Assembly: GCA_035705495.1 (NCBI GenBank)
Contig: DASSWB010000042.1
Span: 47,855-111,854 of the forward strand
Length of the DNA stretch: 64,000 nucleotides
From: DASSWB01 sp035705495
Lineage (GTDB): Bacteria > Bacteroidota > Bacteroidia > Flavobacteriales > Flavobacteriaceae
Reading direction: 5' to 3'
The translations under genes and the position numbers were made by a program. The notes under the pieces are model-generated. The model was not told where the DNA came from. It saw only the letters and a list, made by a program, of their open reading frames with translations, and did not search any database. Positions 1 to 9,590 of this stretch are shown in pieces; position 1 is the stretch's first letter, and each line of letters begins with the position of its first letter.

Positions 1-588
1 GTTATCAATTAAATTTGATTTAATAAACCAATCTAAAATGTCTTTAATTAAAGCGGTATCTAAAAGCATTTTAGTATAGTGGCTATGCATTAGGTCATCT
101 TTTCCTTCTTTCGATTTAAGAATTAAATATCTAATTGAATTTCCATCTGTTCTTGTAATTAAAATTTCTAGTTTTTCTAAAAGGGTTATTAAATCTTCTA
201 AATAATCTACTTTGGTGCTTATTTTCTTTAGTGGGGAAGCTGAGATTTTTAATGCTTCATAATAGGATAATATGCCTTCGTTAATTTCTAAGCCTGTTAA
301 TAAATTAAATAATGTCGGTCTTTGATTTTTTGCAATTTCCTTAATTTTATTGACGTCAAGTTTTGTTGTTCCGAGATAATACGCAAACTGCCCTTTTCCG
401 AAGCTTAAAGGCTTTGATGAATTTATCACCCCTTTTTTATATGCTCTTTGAATAATCTGTCTTGCATTTTCTGGTTGTATATTAAACTTATTTTTAAGTT
501 TTTCGCCTAATTCACTCCCGATAATAACCCTATTCTCAGATATAGTTTTTTGAAGAAATTGTTCGTATAGATTACCAGAATATTTCAT
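1..588 (-). CDS. Unknown protein, 3' end outside window
   Basis: An open frame starts at the ATG at 588-586 and runs leftward without a stop to the window edge, giving about 196 residues. The start (MKYSGNLYEQFLQK) is followed by a stretch that looks like a small helical, winged-helix-type DNA-binding region (residues about 20-60, including ENARQIIQRAYKKG). The rest is mostly helical and has no motif I recognise. No signal peptide or membrane segment is visible. It points away from the Wadjet genes that begin 870 bases away, so it is not in their operon, though an accessory role in the same defence patch is possible. I do not recognise the family. Confidence 0.6.
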   Translation of the reverse strand, partial: MKYSGNLYEQFLQKTISENRVIIGSELGEKLKNKFNIQPENARQIIQRAYKKGVINSSKPLSFGKGQFAYYLGTTKLDVNKIKEIAKNQRPTLFNLLTGLEINEGILSYYEALKISASPLKKISTKVDYLEDLITLLEKLEILITRTDGNSIRYLILKSKEGKDDLMHSHYTKMLLDTALIKDILDWFIKSNLIDN

Positions 589-1461
589 TTTCGTCACGCT
601 GCCCTTATATTATTATATTAATTTAATAACTACAGGCTTTATTTTTTTAAAAATAATTTTAATTTATTGATAATCAAAAATTTAAATTTAATTATAAACA
701 ATTTTTCTTAGTTTTACTTGTCACGTAAGTCACATCTTAAATGCTTTTTTCTATCATTTGGTCAAATATCAGGGCAATTAACCTGACTTATTAATGATCC
801 ATTCTGCTTAATCTTTTTAACGTATTATTTTCGCGTTATTAAAGGTTGCTGGTAGCGCAATTTTGTAGTGTGCTTCTGTAAAAATATAAGTTTTCACCAT
901 ATGAGAATAATATTTTTTTATTTTGAGACCAAGTAAAGTTTGCAAAGTTCGGTCAAACTTCTAACAGGAATCGAACAAATGGGATGGTCTAAATTTCTAA
1001 AATCTCAGTCGAACTCCGGATAGGAACTAAATTAATTTTATCTCGAAATTAAGTCAAAACCTCTGGGGAGCTTCGAACAGAACCACCTGAAATTGTTTCA
1101 GACATCAACTAATATAGGTGGTTGTAAGAAAATTTTGAAGCACCGCTTCAGAATATGCTCTAGATTTTAAGAAAAGAGGGGTTCGCTGATACTTCAGTCT
1201 TAAAATATACATCTCTCAAAATTTAGATATTTCTCTTAATACATACATAAAACTTACATAGGGAAGAGCTTTTTTTGAAGTGTAACTTTTCACCGAATGT
1301 AAAGAGGATGTGCTGAATAAGTCTAAGAAAATAGTAATCTGAGTTTAGCAATTATTTAAATATTTACGGTTTTAATACAGAAAATCTCTTTTATTCATAT
1401 ATTAGTTAATTAACTTAGAAATAGTACCCACATAAATTCTGAAATACTAAATATTAACCAG
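589..1461. other. Long intergenic stretch before the Wadjet genes
   Basis: No convincing gene is seen here. The first part is very AT-rich. From about 950 it contains a less AT-rich, structured section described as a repeat. The last 150 bases before the first jet gene carry no clear TTTG/TAnnTTTG promoter. In-frame stops are frequent on both strands. Confidence 0.5.
950..1175. repeat. Structured non-coding stretch, left flank of Wadjet
   Basis: This stretch shares several short blocks, in the same order and orientation, with 8069-8222 on the other side of the Wadjet cassette: CTTCT-n-n-AGGAATCGAAC-n-AATGG at the start and GAATATGCTCTAG at the end. It also contains an inverted repeat, AACCACCT and AGGTGGTT, near 1080-1125. 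The similarity between blocks is low, so common origin is a suggestion only. The AGGAATCGAAC block resembles an antisense tRNA T-arm, but no tRNA can be folded from it. Confidence 0.35.
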
Positions 1462-2811
1462 TTGTACGAAAGCCTCATTCTGTCAAAAGAAGAAGGATTG
1501 GTTTTATACATTTTACAATCCAAAATTAAACACAGAGAACTTCATAAATATTTCACATATCGTGATATTGAACGATGTATTCTAGAAAGTTCTAAAATTG
1601 AAGCTGGTTCTACACCACAAACAGAAAAAATAGTTAAGAATTTATTACACTTTTACATTGAGCGACCACCTAATGAAGAACTAAAGTTTGCTTTGACAGA
1701 TTATGGGAAAAAATTTATAGAATTAATTGATAAAAAACTTCATAGTCCACTCAAACATTTTCCGTTAAAGAAAACATTTCAGAAGTATACAGAATTTAAA
1801 TCCCAAGAAATCGATAACATTAAGGACTTTGAGTTATGGTACGAACTACAATTCCACAACAATAGTAAGCAAACCATTATTGACCATCTTGAAGCCCTAA
1901 AGGATGTTGTTAATTCTTCCATTAGTCAACTAAATGATTTACTAAAAAAAGAATCTGAGGATCTTTTATCTGTTACCAGAGAATTTACAATAATCTTTGA
2001 CGAAATTGGACAAAAGTCTGAAGAGATAAAATACACCCTACGTTTAGGAAATGCTTTAAATATTGAAATTGAAAGCGTTGTTGATTTTTTCTATAAAAAA
2101 ATAGACAAATTTAAGCATCCTGAAAATGATTTGGAACTTGAAAAATTTGAAAAACTTAATAACGAATACAATAAAGCTTTATACATAAAAACAGAGGTCA
2201 TCGATTTTTTTAATGAAGTGGATTATCGATTAAAGCAATTAATGCAAAAATCACTGTATGCAAATGGTCAATTGACAAACCTTCAAAACAGTTTTAAAAA
2301 CCAATCAAGGATTAGGATAAACTTAAAAAAATTATTGAAGTTCACATTGGAACACGCATCATATTCCAACAAGCATATTATCAACTTACCTGAATCCTTT
2401 CCAATTAAAGCAATTCCTATTGAGCGGTTTAAATTTATAGAAGTTCCTTATTATCACACCTACGGAATCCAAAAAAATAAAATTGCACCGGCTCATTACA
2501 ATAATGAGTACGCAAAGTCAGAGCGGGAAAAAGTAGAAAGAGATCTTTTTAGACAAGAAAGTGTTGCAAAATTACTTAAGGAATATAAAACCATCCTTGA
2601 ACAAGAGAAAGAGCTAGATTTTTCAGAACATTTCTATAAAATTCTAGAACGCGAAAATGATAGTGAAATAGCATTGAGTGTTGGTTTTGACCTTTTTCAA
2701 TTTGCAAACAGCAATCCAAGATATCAAATAGAAATTACAAGGGATTTGCCAGAAAAATATCCTCAACAAAATATATTAGTATGGAATATGAAAATACACC
2801 AAGTAATGTAG
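1462..2811 (+). CDS. jetA: Wadjet anti-plasmid protein JetA
   Basis: This 449-residue protein is the first of four overlapping genes whose order and sizes match Wadjet, the SMC-like system that recognises and cleaves circular plasmid DNA. JetA is the kleisin-like subunit that bridges the SMC heads. The protein is soluble, with helical, coiled-coil-rich stretches (residues about 130-280) and a more globular C-terminal part. The assignment rests mainly on position directly before JetB, JetC and JetD and on the absence of any other fold. No ATG fits the frame; TTG at 1462 is the first plausible start, in a frame open since 1414. It overlaps jetB by 31 bases, implying translational coupling. I do not assign a Wadjet subtype. 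Confidence 0.75.
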   Translation: MYESLILSKEEGLVLYILQSKIKHRELHKYFTYRDIERCILESSKIEAGSTPQTEKIVKNLLHFYIERPPNEELKFALTDYGKKFIELIDKKLHSPLKHFPLKKTFQKYTEFKSQEIDNIKDFELWYELQFHNNSKQTIIDHLEALKDVVNSSISQLNDLLKKESEDLLSVTREFTIIFDEIGQKSEEIKYTLRLGNALNIEIESVVDFFYKKIDKFKHPENDLELEKFEKLNNEYNKALYIKTEVIDFFNEVDYRLKQLMQKSLYANGQLTNLQNSFKNQSRIRINLKKLLKFTLEHASYSNKHIINLPESFPIKAIPIERFKFIEVPYYHTYGIQKNKIAPAHYNNEYAKSEREKVERDLFRQESVAKLLKEYKTILEQEKELDFSEHFYKILERENDSEIALSVGFDLFQFANSNPRYQIEITRDLPEKYPQQNILVWNMKIHQVM

Positions 2812-3470
2812 AGTATTCTTTCAAGTTCCTGGAAAATAAGGATCTGAAAGAAAAATTTGCAGACCTTAATATCCAACTGTTAAGTGGCAGACATATACAG
2901 AAAGACTCAAACTATTATCTTTATCAATTGCTGAAAAAGTACTTTAAAGAATTGAAGTATTATTATGAAAATTTCTATGGCTTAGAGTTAGAAAGAGATT
3001 TCAAAGACGACATCACTTTTTATTATCTTGATTTTATAGAACAGTCAAGAGGTGTGTTGAGCTCGTCGAGAAGGCACAAAGAGTTGTCAAGTTTGCAAAC
3101 CGTTACCGGAATAATGCTTCTTAATATGTACTACGATAGATATTTTGAAAATATAAAGGAAATAACTTTTCAGGATATTAAAAAAGAAATTCTATCAGGT
3201 GAAAACAGTAATCAATTCAAAAAATTATGGTTTAAAGATATCAGGGATGAATATTCTCCTAAAGAATGGGTACGAGTGGTTACAAATATTAAGAATACCA
3301 TTAAAGATTTTGAAAAATTGGGATGGATTGAATCAATGGCGAAGGATGATGGGGAAGACATACACTTCATACTTAAAGAATCCATTTACCGTTTTCAAAA
3401 ATTATATGAAAAGGAAATAACCAGCATTGATGAATTCATAGAAAATTACTCATTACAAACAAATGATTAG
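2781..3470 (+). CDS. jetB: Wadjet anti-plasmid protein JetB
   Basis: A 229-residue soluble, helical protein of the size and position expected of the Wadjet KITE-like subunit, which binds the kleisin JetA and supports the SMC dimer. The start is an ATG inside the end of jetA, and its end overlaps the start of jetC by 8 bases, so all are read from one message. The charged N-terminal half and the region around residues 150-190 (KEWVRVVTNIKNTIKDFEKL) resemble a winged-helix arrangement. No catalytic motif is seen or expected. The identification depends on the operon more than on direct sequence similarity. Confidence 0.75.
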   Translation: MEYENTPSNVEYSFKFLENKDLKEKFADLNIQLLSGRHIQKDSNYYLYQLLKKYFKELKYYYENFYGLELERDFKDDITFYYLDFIEQSRGVLSSSRRHKELSSLQTVTGIMLLNMYYDRYFENIKEITFQDIKKEILSGENSNQFKKLWFKDIRDEYSPKEWVRVVTNIKNTIKDFEKLGWIESMAKDDGEDIHFILKESIYRFQKLYEKEITSIDEFIENYSLQTND

Positions 3471-6400
3471 ATACCCTAGAATATACTCTTTTTCTACAGT
3501 TGGAATTGTGATGCACTTTAACCAAGATTACTTACTGCATCCCATCAGAACTGATTTTACGGGAAAAAATGGAATAGGTAAATCACTTATTGCCGACCTT
3601 TTTCAAATTCTCTTCATTTCCGATAAAAGTAAAATAGCATTCGGAACGGAAAGTTTTAAGAACAATACCCGATTGCTTCACACACTCCCTTATAAAACTT
3701 CTGATGCTTATGTTTTTATAAACATTGAGGTTGAGAAAGATAATTTCATCACTCTGGGTGTTAATATTCCCAATAAGAAAAGCAGACCGCTCAAGTCATT
3801 TTGGATTCTCAATAGAGCTCACGGGCCTAGTGATAATAATCGATTAAAGGATTTAGCAATCCCTAAGAATAACATTCCCTTTTTTAAAGATTTCATTTGT
3901 GATAATACCATACCTACAATTGAAAAGCTTGCCATAAATTTGAGGGATGAAAAACAATTGTATCTACGAAGTTTTTCGGATAAAAATCAGAAAAATGAAC
4001 TTCACACTTTTCTGTTTGAAAATAAAATATTGCCAATAGACCTTTCTATTGAGTCAAATCTGGATGCTTTCGCAAAAGTAATTCAGTCATTCTCAAAGGC
4101 AAAGACTCTGGATACAGACAGTGATGATAGTCTGAAAAATTTTCTCTTCGAAGATAAAACGGCTACCCTTCTATCTGAATATGAAAAACATAAAACAGAC
4201 CTCGAAAAATTAATTAATGACTATAAAGACCTTGAAGAATTAATTGCGGACATAGAAAACAAACAAGATCGACTTACAAACTTAAGTTCATTAAACCAAC
4301 TATATCTCGATTCCTTCAAAAAGCACCTGTTGGTAGAATTTACAAATACTGAAGACACTATCTTAATTCAGAATAAGAAGTTAAAGAAAATCACCTCTCA
4401 ACTATCTGAAGAAAATGAACAAATAGTGATCTTGAAAGCTCAAAACCCAAAAACCAAAGACTCTGCTAATAAAGCACAAAAAGAACTTGTAATCCTTGAA
4501 AAAACCATAAAGCAATTAAAAGAGTACAGCGGTATTCATAGCAGAATGGAAGATTTACAATTCCAAATAAATGAACTGAACAATCTTAAATTACCTACAA
4601 TCGATAAAGAACCAATTGTTTCTATAGATAATATCGAAACGTATGGAATTGCCGAGCTTAAACGAAGAATAACTGATTTTACCGAAGTTTTTGAAAATTA
4701 TGGTTCTCTCGAAAACATTGAGCAAAAAATTGAGCTTCAAAGTGAGACAATCGAAAATCGAAAGAGCATACTTAAGTCAGCAAGGACAGAAACTCTTGAA
4801 TTGCTCAACTTGCTTTCAAAAAACAAAAAAGATTCGTTAATAGCCCAACTTTTAGCTCAACAGAAAACTTTGACCAAAAGTCAAGAAGAAATAATTTTAA
4901 AAATTTTTAAGGACATTCATTGGAAGAGACCGAAGGAAATAACGGGTGGTATTAGATATGTTGAGAATTTATCCTTTATGGATGAAAGGCACATTGAAAA
5001 AGATACTGAGAACAATGGTCATTGGTTTGATTTGGGTGGTGTAAAAGAGTTTGTATCATCGACTGACGAGAAACAATTGTTTAAAGACAAAGACAGGCTA
5101 GCCAAGGCACTATTAAACCAGACATCCAAACTGAATATTCAAATTACGGATATCGATAAAGAACTTTCACATATTAAGGCTTTTATTAGAGGGGAAAACT
5201 TTGAGCAAAAATCAATACAGATAGAACAGACATTAGATAAGCGACTGAATGATTTTTCAACGCTAAAAGAATTAAGGTTATCATTGGGATTGATTCAAAA
5301 TATCGAGGTTAAAAAGCAGAGCTTAATTTCAAAAATTTCTAAAGAAAATAAATTATCTAATAATTTAGAGAAACAAATCAATATTCCAATTGAAAAAAAC
5401 AACCTTTCCAAACAAATAGAGGAGCTCGAAAAAGAGTTAAAAAGGATTGATAAAAAGGAACGTGACTTAACCGCTAAATACAATGCTGATAAAAGTACAT
5501 TGGAACAAAAGTTACGGTTTCTGCCTTCGCTTAAAAGCCAACCTTCCGACCTCGAAAAATCATTAAAAAGATTAGACGACGAAAGAAAAAAATATACTAC
5601 CGATTTTTCCACCTACTTTCCAGGTATGAACATCAATGATATTGAAAAAGCGCAATTCAAAGGTGTTGAAAAAAACTCTGTGAATACAGAATTTCAATCC
5701 AATAAGATTAACTATATTGGTGATTACAAGGCCATTATAAGTTCGTTTATGCAATTAAAAAATGACCCCGAAATTAATGAACAAATCAATCAAGACACAT
5801 TCAATTTTGAAGTACTTGAGCGTGTACTTTTAGGCCCAAAAATAAAATACTCGGCGAATATTTCTGAAGAACTCAAACAACTTAACAGCAGTAGATTTAG
5901 AATGTTTGGTGCTATCCACGAAACAATGCTCAATATCTTTAAGCAGACCAAAGGAAAATTTGACGAGTACCACGAAACAATTAAGGCTTTGAATAGATTT
6001 TTTAAAGGGAAGAAAATTAGTGGTAAATATTACTTTCAATTGGAATTCAATAAACCACCTGATTTCGACATCAATTGGATTATTGATTTACAGGCAACTT
6101 CACAGCAAGTACAAAAATCAGGGGAACTTCCGTTAGGAGAATCGGTAGAGAGCTTTGTTGAGAATTTTTTCATCAAAGTAACAGGATTCAATCAAAAAAT
6201 AAGGTTTTCAAATCTGCTCGACCCTAAAACTTACTTTGAGTTAAGAACAAAGTTTACAGATGAATTCGACAATGAGAAATCTGGTGGAAGTACCGGTGAA
6301 AGCTATGCAGCCATTGTATTGCTTGGCATAGGTAGATTATCAGTGGTCTTAAATGCAGATTTGCCAGGACTTCGATTCCTTATTTTAGAAGAGGTTTCAA

Positions 6401-6636
6401 ATTTAGACACATTAAACTTCAGCACCTTTCCAAATATTGCTGAAGAATTTGGCTATCAAATTCTTACAATGACACCGAGACCTTTTGGTTCAGATACAGA
6501 ACAAGGTTGGTATTTGCATCATTTAATTGAAGGTGCGGGGGACAAAAACATCAACTATCCTGTTCCCAATAGTTATTTCAAGACTAATGAAGGAAGACAG
6601 GTTTTGGAAACCTACTTGAAAGCGCAATCAAACTAA
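3463..6636 (+). CDS. jetC: Wadjet SMC-like ATPase JetC
   Basis: This 1057-residue SMC/MukB-like ATPase is the motor of Wadjet, expected to extrude plasmid loops before cleavage. The N-terminal head has a Walker A motif, GKNGIGKS, at residues 34-41. Two long coiled-coil arms follow (about 230-390 and 590-740) with a hinge-like section near 480-560. The C-terminal head has an ABC signature, SGGSTGES, near residue 939 and a Walker B-like strand, RFLILEE, near 971-977. Having Glu-Glu where most ABC proteins have Asp-Glu is a mild oddity. The protein has no membrane segments. It sits between jetB (8-base overlap) and jetD (one-base gap). The protein class is certain; its membership of Wadjet follows from the four-gene context. 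Confidence 0.88.
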   Translation: MIRYPRIYSFSTVGIVMHFNQDYLLHPIRTDFTGKNGIGKSLIADLFQILFISDKSKIAFGTESFKNNTRLLHTLPYKTSDAYVFINIEVEKDNFITLGVNIPNKKSRPLKSFWILNRAHGPSDNNRLKDLAIPKNNIPFFKDFICDNTIPTIEKLAINLRDEKQLYLRSFSDKNQKNELHTFLFENKILPIDLSIESNLDAFAKVIQSFSKAKTLDTDSDDSLKNFLFEDKTATLLSEYEKHKTDLEKLINDYKDLEELIADIENKQDRLTNLSSLNQLYLDSFKKHLLVEFTNTEDTILIQNKKLKKITSQLSEENEQIVILKAQNPKTKDSANKAQKELVILEKTIKQLKEYSGIHSRMEDLQFQINELNNLKLPTIDKEPIVSIDNIETYGIAELKRRITDFTEVFENYGSLENIEQKIELQSETIENRKSILKSARTETLELLNLLSKNKKDSLIAQLLAQQKTLTKSQEEIILKIFKDIHWKRPKEITGGIRYVENLSFMDERHIEKDTENNGHWFDLGGVKEFVSSTDEKQLFKDKDRLAKALLNQTSKLNIQITDIDKELSHIKAFIRGENFEQKSIQIEQTLDKRLNDFSTLKELRLSLGLIQNIEVKKQSLISKISKENKLSNNLEKQINIPIEKNNLSKQIEELEKELKRIDKKERDLTAKYNADKSTLEQKLRFLPSLKSQPSDLEKSLKRLDDERKKYTTDFSTYFPGMNINDIEKAQFKGVEKNSVNTEFQSNKINYIGDYKAIISSFMQLKNDPEINEQINQDTFNFEVLERVLLGPKIKYSANISEELKQLNSSRFRMFGAIHETMLNIFKQTKGKFDEYHETIKALNRFFKGKKISGKYYFQLEFNKPPDFDINWIIDLQATSQQVQKSGELPLGESVESFVENFFIKVTGFNQKIRFSNLLDPKTYFELRTKFTDEFDNEKSGGSTGESYAAIVLLGIGRLSVVLNADLPGLRFLILEEVSNLDTLNFSTFPNIAEEFGYQILTMTPRPFGSDTEQGWYLHHLIEGAGDKNINYPVPNSYFKTNEGRQVLETYLKAQSN

Positions 6637-6637
6637 A

Positions 6638-7552
6638 ATGAACTGGACTGTCCTTAAATCCCTAAATCAACTTTATTTAGAGCGAAAGACCAAAATCAAG
6701 CCTTCACTGAAAGAAGATTCATCCTTTCGGTTATTGATATCAAATAAAGAAATTATAGAAATTGGCAATTACTATCTTCCCGGAATTCTTTTCGATTCAT
6801 ACTATACAAGGCATCATTTAAGACAGTATCCAGTCTATTTTAATTTTTTAGAAGTTAATAATCTTTTAAATAAACGATTTGAAGAAGAGGATATAAAAGT
6901 TCTTATGGAATTACAGTTGAAAAACCAGAATGAAACACTAATTCCAAACAGATCTCAATTAATGGAGGCACAAGAAACCGTCAGAGGATTCTCGACGATG
7001 TTCTTTAAAAACGACAAGTATTTAGACAAAAAGCCATCGTTAATTGAAGCTATTAATCAAATTCTTGATATTACTCTGATTGAAAACAAAGACCAACAAT
7101 ATCTATATAAACTGCAATGTAAAGATCCAGAACTGATAGTTCTATGTGAAAATCTGAATTTTTTAAGAAAAGATAAAATGCCTCGGGAGAATAATATTGA
7201 ATTATGGTACGCTGGAGGTAGGAATGTGCCTAAATTGAAATATGCTGATAGAAGAGGTTTGTCTATATATTATTCAGCCGATTGGGATAAGGATGGTCTG
7301 GAAATTTTTGAATTAGCCAAAGAAATTATCCCAGAACTTCAACTTTTATTTCCAACAGCAAATTCAAAAAGTATTTTAGAAACCAGACATAAGAGCCATT
7401 GGAAATATCCTGAAGACCCAAAAAAATTATCTGGATTAAACCCTAAATTTTATCCATTAAAGTACCAAGATAAAATCCAGAATCTCATAGAGCAAAACCA
7501 TTGGATTATTGAGGAATCCAATGATTTAAAGGAAATGCTCTATAACAATTAA
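6638..7552 (+). CDS. jetD: Wadjet nuclease subunit JetD
   Basis: A 304-residue protein immediately after jetC. JetD is the Toprim-containing, topoisomerase VI-A-like nuclease that cuts the plasmid. The Toprim core is visible near residues 205-225: strand IYYSADWDKDGLEIFE, with the Asp-x-Asp pair at about 214-216 that binds metal. The N-terminal part is predicted to be the helical and winged-helix arm that contacts DNA. It is shorter than many JetD proteins, with no sign of truncation in the conserved C-terminal part. The one-base spacing from jetC and the lack of any later co-directional gene mark it as the end of the operon. Confidence 0.85.
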   Translation: MNWTVLKSLNQLYLERKTKIKPSLKEDSSFRLLISNKEIIEIGNYYLPGILFDSYYTRHHLRQYPVYFNFLEVNNLLNKRFEEEDIKVLMELQLKNQNETLIPNRSQLMEAQETVRGFSTMFFKNDKYLDKKPSLIEAINQILDITLIENKDQQYLYKLQCKDPELIVLCENLNFLRKDKMPRENNIELWYAGGRNVPKLKYADRRGLSIYYSADWDKDGLEIFELAKEIIPELQLLFPTANSKSILETRHKSHWKYPEDPKKLSGLNPKFYPLKYQDKIQNLIEQNHWIIEESNDLKEMLYNN

Positions 7553-7739
7553 ATATTACTTTATATAGAATCAAACTAAAGTTACTATTCCACATACTTT
7601 TTCAAGAAGAAAAGGTTTATAAAAGTTGATTCCAACCTTTGAAGTAGTTGTTGTTACCCACCTCTCTTTCTTTACAAACCGTAAAATATAAATCCGGAAT
7701 TTAGCACGAGAACTCTAGAGAAGTACTTATTAACTAGTT

Positions 7740-7985
7740 CTACAAGTTTCTTAATGTTTTCTTTTCTGTATCAGATAAACTTTGGTAATAGGTTATATAA
7801 ATCTTCAAGTTTGAAGCTAATTCACGCGGATCCATTCCAGAATATTCCACTACGCGATAAACTTCAAATTCTTCGTCGTGTATTGTAAAATAGGAATCAT
7901 TGAAATTTGATCTATAGATTGAATAATCCTCAATTATATCATATTCTTCTAAATATGGCGGTTCATCCTTCTGAACACTTTTCAA
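7740..7985 (-). CDS. Small acidic hypothetical protein
   Basis: An 81-residue frame beginning with a TTG codon, rich in Asp, Glu and Tyr and without a signal peptide or membrane segment. The frame is coherent and the composition (EEYDIIEDYSIYRSNF and a C-terminal helix) is protein-like, but I do not recognise it. It converges on jetD with a 187-base gap that contains only a weak hairpin (AAAGGTT at 7611, AACCTTT at 7634). It could be a remnant of a longer gene because no ATG is available. Confidence 0.35.
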   Translation of the reverse strand: MKSVQKDEPPYLEEYDIIEDYSIYRSNFNDSYFTIHDEEFEVYRVVEYSGMDPRELASNLKIYITYYQSLSDTEKKTLRNL

Positions 7986-8068
7986 TTCAAACTTGTTTAC
8001 TGTTGCTGCAATAATAAAGATTTGCGAATAAAGATAAAAAAATTAAAATTGTACATTAATAATGGTGT

Positions 8069-8235
8069 GGGAGGCTTCTTGTAGGAATCGAACTAATGGT
8101 GATTGCTCAAATTGCCAAAAACTTCAATGAAGCTTCTAGTAGCACCACACAACTACTTCTGATGCTCTAGCAAATACGGGGAATTCCCAAAACAATTCTA
8201 TAGTAGCTGCGGAATATGCTCTAGTTTTTCCTTCA
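8069..8235. repeat. Structured non-coding stretch, right flank of Wadjet
   Basis: This is the counterpart of 950-1175. It shares CTTCTTGTAGGAATCGAAC, then AATGG, at its left end and GGAATATGCTCTAG at its right end. Internally GGTGTGG and GGCTTC near 8065-8077 can pair with GAAGC and CCACAC near 8133-8149, so a folded transcript is possible. No open frame covers it. The spacing between shared blocks differs from the left copy. Confidence 0.35.
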
Positions 8236-8257
8236 CTAGATCAGATTTTTGATCTAA

Positions 8258-8383
8258 TTATTTTTTCTTTTTCGCAGTACGATCAGTTTCCTTTACTGTC
8301 GTCTTCGGATGCTTTTCAGCATAATCCTTTTTCACGTATTCACCGGTTTCTGCATCGCGGTAGCGGGTTATCTTCTTAGCCAT
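8258..8383 (-). CDS. Small basic conserved-type protein (41 aa)
   Basis: A 41-codon gene beginning MAKKITRYRDAETGEYVKK and ending in a run of lysines, followed by TAA. Short, lysine-rich proteins of this form, with a 'RYRDAETGEYV' core, are common in Bacteroidota and of unknown function. The start ATG at 8383 is the only sensible one. A weak hairpin (AGATCA at 8238 with TGATCT at 8250) lies just beyond its stop. It stands alone between the Wadjet flank and the secretion genes. Confidence 0.65.
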   Translation of the reverse strand: MAKKITRYRDAETGEYVKKDYAEKHPKTTVKETDRTAKKKK

Positions 8384-8459
8384 TTTTGTATTTTAAGAGT
8401 TGTATAGTAAAAATAGTCTTTTATTACGAGTAAAAAGTTTTCACTTGTTTTATTTTCCT

Positions 8460-9590
8460 TTAACCCAATACACTGCTCAACTTAAACATCGGCAGGTACA
8501 TTGCTATTAATATTACTCCAACCAATATTCCAACAAAGAGTATGATAAAAGGTTCCATTACAGTAGTGAGGACTTTGGACTGTTGTTGTACCTGAGAATT
8601 ATACTGATGGTTCAACCGTTCAAAGATAAATTCATTTTGGTTAGTTTCTTCGGCGACTTTTACCAACGCCACCATTTTTTCATTAAAAAATTTGTGGTTG
8701 TTTAAACTACCGCTCAAGGATTCCCCTTTTAGAATATCTTCTTCGACAGCATGTAAGGCTTCCTGTAAGGGGTGAAAATTAATCATCTTCTTTACTAACT
8801 GTATACTGTGAAGCATGGGAACCTTGGCAGCAACCAAAAGCGATACTGCCTGTGTGAACTGTGATAAGTAAACCAATTTGAAAAACCCTCCTATAAAAGG
8901 AATCTTCAGTATGAATTGATCTTTAAATTTCCTGTACCAGTCTTTCTTATTTAAAACTAACTGAGATAAAAAAAATGCCAGCACCGCAAGAATTAAAATC
9001 CAGCCATGATTTTGAATGAAATCTGAAAATTGGATTATCATCCGAGTAATCCAAGGCAGTTCCACTTTTTGTTGTTCAAATATGTCATGGAACATGGGAA
9101 CAACGAACTGAAGCATGAACAGAACAACTAGGAAAGCAGTACTCAAAATAATAATAGGGTAGGTGAGGGCACTGATAAGGTTCCTTCGCTGTTCGTTTTT
9201 TCTGGCAAAAAAATTACCCAATTGTTCAGTAACCTTGGATAGGGTACCTGTTTCTTCCCCTATTTTGATAGAATAAAACTCATATTCAGTAAAATCTTTA
9301 TGGTTATATATGGCGCCGGAGAGACTGGTTCCCTGTATCAGGTCCTTGAGAATATTTCCTATTATTTCTTTATTTTTTTTCTTCTTTTGGGAATTGTACA
9401 GCAGTCCCAATGAATCTTTCAAGGAAACGCCGGCTTTTAGCAAAACACTTATTTCAGTATAAAAATCTTCTTTGACTTTATTGGAAAAACTCTTTCCGAA
9501 AGTAATTTCTTTTTTAAGGAAAGCAAAGGAATCTCCATTTTGTCTGGAGACCTTTTTTTGTTTTACCGTATTTTCCAGTTTAAACGCCAT
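8460..9590 (-). CDS. gspF: Type II secretion inner-membrane platform protein GspF
   Basis: A 376-residue protein with two copies of the T2SF domain (about 45-165 and 245-370) and hydrophobic segments near residues 140-165, 195-215 and 345-370, the standard layout of GspF/PilC. The platform couples the cytoplasmic ATPase GspE to pseudopilus assembly. Typical features are LLKAGVSLKDSL in the first half and LLVAAKVPMLHSIQLVKKM in the second. It is the last gene of a tightly packed minus-strand operon, sharing one base with the pseudopilin gene upstream. Its ATPase partner is 14 kb away in the opposite arm. Identity as a GspF/PilC family protein is clear. Confidence 0.92.
   Translation of the reverse strand: MAFKLENTVKQKKVSRQNGDSFAFLKKEITFGKSFSNKVKEDFYTEISVLLKAGVSLKDSLGLLYNSQKKKKNKEIIGNILKDLIQGTSLSGAIYNHKDFTEYEFYSIKIGEETGTLSKVTEQLGNFFARKNEQRRNLISALTYPIIILSTAFLVVLFMLQFVVPMFHDIFEQQKVELPWITRMIIQFSDFIQNHGWILILAVLAFFLSQLVLNKKDWYRKFKDQFILKIPFIGGFFKLVYLSQFTQAVSLLVAAKVPMLHSIQLVKKMINFHPLQEALHAVEEDILKGESLSGSLNNHKFFNEKMVALVKVAEETNQNEFIFERLNHQYNSQVQQQSKVLTTVMEPFIILFVGILVGVILIAMYLPMFKLSSVLG

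Noticed and set aside
3199..3420. A 73-codon frame inside jetB
   Set aside because: It is out of frame inside an intact gene and adds nothing to the Wadjet set.
8080..8150. A possible tRNA or tRNA fragment on the minus strand (GTTCGATTCC)
   Set aside because: The T-arm-like bases are present but no acceptor, D or anticodon arm can be placed at proper spacing.
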